Assembly: GCA_900323505.1 (NCBI GenBank)
Contig: OOIN01000031.1
Span: 310,001-374,000 of the forward strand
DNA from: Ustilago trichophora
Lineage: Eukaryota > Basidiomycota > Ustilaginomycetes > Ustilaginales > Ustilaginaceae
Length of the DNA stretch: 64,000 nucleotides
Reading direction: 5' to 3'
The position numbers were made by a program, and so were the translations under genes. Shown in pieces: positions 62,631 to 64,000 of this stretch. How positions within the stretch are numbered: position 1 is the stretch's first letter; the number at the start of each line of letters is the position of its first letter. The notes under the pieces were generated by a model. The model had not been told where the DNA came from. It did no database searches and was given only the letters and a program-made list of their open reading frames with translations.

Positions 62631-64000
62631 ATGGGCCTCCAATCCGCTGATGCGCGCTCAATTGGCACGGACCGATCAATAGAGTCGTCCGAATCCGACA
62701 TTATCTTCTTCCCCACCAGCTCGTCCGCTCGCAATTCGAACGACGTGCCACCCGGCAAGCTGTCTTCAGACACAATACGAGCAGCCTCCAAACCAGCCCC
62801 AGAACCATCTCATCTACGTGGCCAAATCGACAGTCACGAGCATGACAACGCATATGCCGAATCCCAACCTCTCACCAGCAACGAGAGGAGCGGTCGATCC
62901 AGTCCATACCACGATGATGTCTCACCCTCCACCGGCCATCGCACACCTTCGAGTACCTTTGGCCACACCCTCGACCCAGGCGCCTACTGGAGGCTTGCAG
63001 AACAGGCATCCACCATCCCTTCCACACGCTCCCTAGAACGGCTGCAGGGCGGCACCTTGAAAGAACGCCGTGACGCTTACTGGAAAGCGTCGGTGGTCAA
63101 TGTCCTCCTCATCCTCAGCTGGTATTGCTTTTCGACGCTCATCTCGGTCTACAACAAATGGATGTTCTCTACGGACAAGAAAAACTTTTCCTACCCTCTC
63201 TTTGTCACCAGCTTCCACATGCTCATGCAATTCCTTCTCAGCAGCACTGTCATGAAAATCTTCCCCAATCTGGTACCCCGTCGACCCAACGGCGTCACTT
63301 CTCGCCCATCTGGCATCGATTGGGCCACAAAGGTCGTCCCCTGTGCCCTGGCTACGGCTCTCGACATCGGCCTATCCAATACAAGCCTCAAGACCATCAC
63401 GCTGACATTCTACACCATGTGCAAGAGCTCCAACCTCGCCTTTGTACTCTTTTTCGCATTCTTGTTCGGCCTAGAGGTGATCCGATGGAGCCTCATCGGC
63501 ATCATCTCATTGATCACTGTGGGGGTGGTGATGATGGTGGCAGCAGAAACCAAGTTTGTACTTGTTGGTGCGGTACAGGTGCTTTCCGCGTCTGCTTTGG
63601 GAGGCTTGCGTTGGGCATTGACCCAAATGCTCCTCGATAGGGATGAGATGGGTATGAACAATCCCATCGCCACCATCTTCTGGCTTGCACCCGTGATGGG
63701 TGTATCGCTCATCTCGCTATCCGCCATCTTCGAGTCTTGGCATTCGATCTTTGCCGCAAAATCGGGATACTTTGACACCCTACCACATGCGCTCAAGACC
63801 ATAGGGTTGATCGCGGCTCCTGGTATGTTGGCGTTTGGCATGAACCTTGCCGAGTTTGCCCTCATCAAGCGGACCAGTGTCGTCACGCTCAGTGTGGCAG
63901 GAATCTTTAAAGAGGTTTTGACTATTGCACTTGCGAGCAGCGTCTTTGGCGACGAACTGACACCGATCAACGTCACAGGTCTCTGTATCACCCTTTTGGG
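62631..64000 (+). CDS. TPT/EamA-type nucleotide-sugar or phosphate-sugar transporter, 3' part missing
   Basis: Open from the ATG at 62631 (AAAGATGGGC) to the window end: 456 codons with no stop. Residues 1-140 are a disordered Ser/Pro/Asp-rich cytosolic N-terminus. From about 150 there are repeated membrane segments: VVNVLLILSWYCFSTLISVYNKWMF, PLFVTSFHMLMQFLL, ALATALDIGLSNTSL, FYTMCKSSNLAFVLFFAFLFGLE, LIGIISLITVGVVMMVAA and more. YNKWMF, ALDIGLSNTSL and FYTMCKSSN are hallmarks of the triose-phosphate-translocator branch of the drug/metabolite superfamily, closest in feel to SLC35C2 and yeast Ymd8. Likely a Golgi or ER transporter; substrate unknown. Confidence 0.85.
   Translation, partial: MGLQSADARSIGTDRSIESSESDIIFFPTSSSARNSNDVPPGKLSSDTIRAASKPAPEPSHLRGQIDSHEHDNAYAESQPLTSNERSGRSSPYHDDVSPSTGHRTPSSTFGHTLDPGAYWRLAEQASTIPSTRSLERLQGGTLKERRDAYWKASVVNVLLILSWYCFSTLISVYNKWMFSTDKKNFSYPLFVTSFHMLMQFLLSSTVMKIFPNLVPRRPNGVTSRPSGIDWATKVVPCALATALDIGLSNTSLKTITLTFYTMCKSSNLAFVLFFAFLFGLEVIRWSLIGIISLITVGVVMMVAAETKFVLVGAVQVLSASALGGLRWALTQMLLDRDEMGMNNPIATIFWLAPVMGVSLISLSAIFESWHSIFAAKSGYFDTLPHALKTIGLIAAPGMLAFGMNLAEFALIKRTSVVTLSVAGIFKEVLTIALASSVFGDELTPINVTGLCITLL

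Overview
The window is nuclear DNA of a basidiomycete, most likely a smut fungus of the Ustilaginales. The strongest evidence is the 2136-residue gene at 17126-23683. It has the layout of Upa2, the endosomal mRNA-transport scaffold described in Ustilago maydis: several PAM2-like motifs, a long coiled coil and a C-terminal GWW. Other support is short GT-AG introns of about 64-150 bp near gene starts, moderately GC-rich genes, CT-rich leaders and many microsatellites. The species cannot be fixed from sequence alone.

Layout. 1-3900: SEC20 SNARE, mitochondrial ribosomal protein L16, SFT1 SNARE and JAC1 Fe-S co-chaperone. 3884-9253: long non-coding stretch, probably in part the spliced leader of the PSP1-domain gene (9254-12043). 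12975-14899: DUF89/ARMT1 phosphatase. 15018-16158: VMA12-like V-ATPase assembly factor, divergent from UPA2. 24337-26037: SMN-like protein. 26207-28472: complete pogo/Fot1-type DNA transposon whose transposase carries one in-frame stop. 28505-30322: GATA zinc-finger protein. 30323-37481: about 7 kb without a credible gene, between two divergent transcription-factor genes. 37482-39833: Zn2Cys6 factor. 40090-41598: six-TM FAR-17a/AIG1-like protein. 43753-45594: MFAP1-like splicing protein. 45999-48154: YPT7 (Rab7) and ATG16, divergent. 48655-55193: ARP5 (INO80), RRP1/NOP52 and a GTPBP1-like GTPase. 55846-59776: apparently intact PIF/Harbinger transposon with SANT-like partner and transposase. 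60820-61902: SDR oxidoreductase. 62631-64000: nucleotide-sugar/triose-phosphate-type transporter cut by the window end.

The host genes are mainly housekeeping: vesicle fusion (SEC20, SFT1, YPT7), autophagy (ATG16), vacuole acidification (VMA12), mitochondrial translation and Fe-S assembly, RNA processing (SMN-like, MFAP1-like, RRP1), chromatin (ARP5) and RNA transport on endosomes (UPA2). They form no cluster of one pathway, although YPT7 and ATG16 share a promoter region and both serve autophagy. The unusual content is two DNA transposons with readable termini and target duplications, the 24-bp in-frame spacing of SFT1 and JAC1, and a self-complementary TACTG/CAGTA pentamer repeat found again and again between genes.
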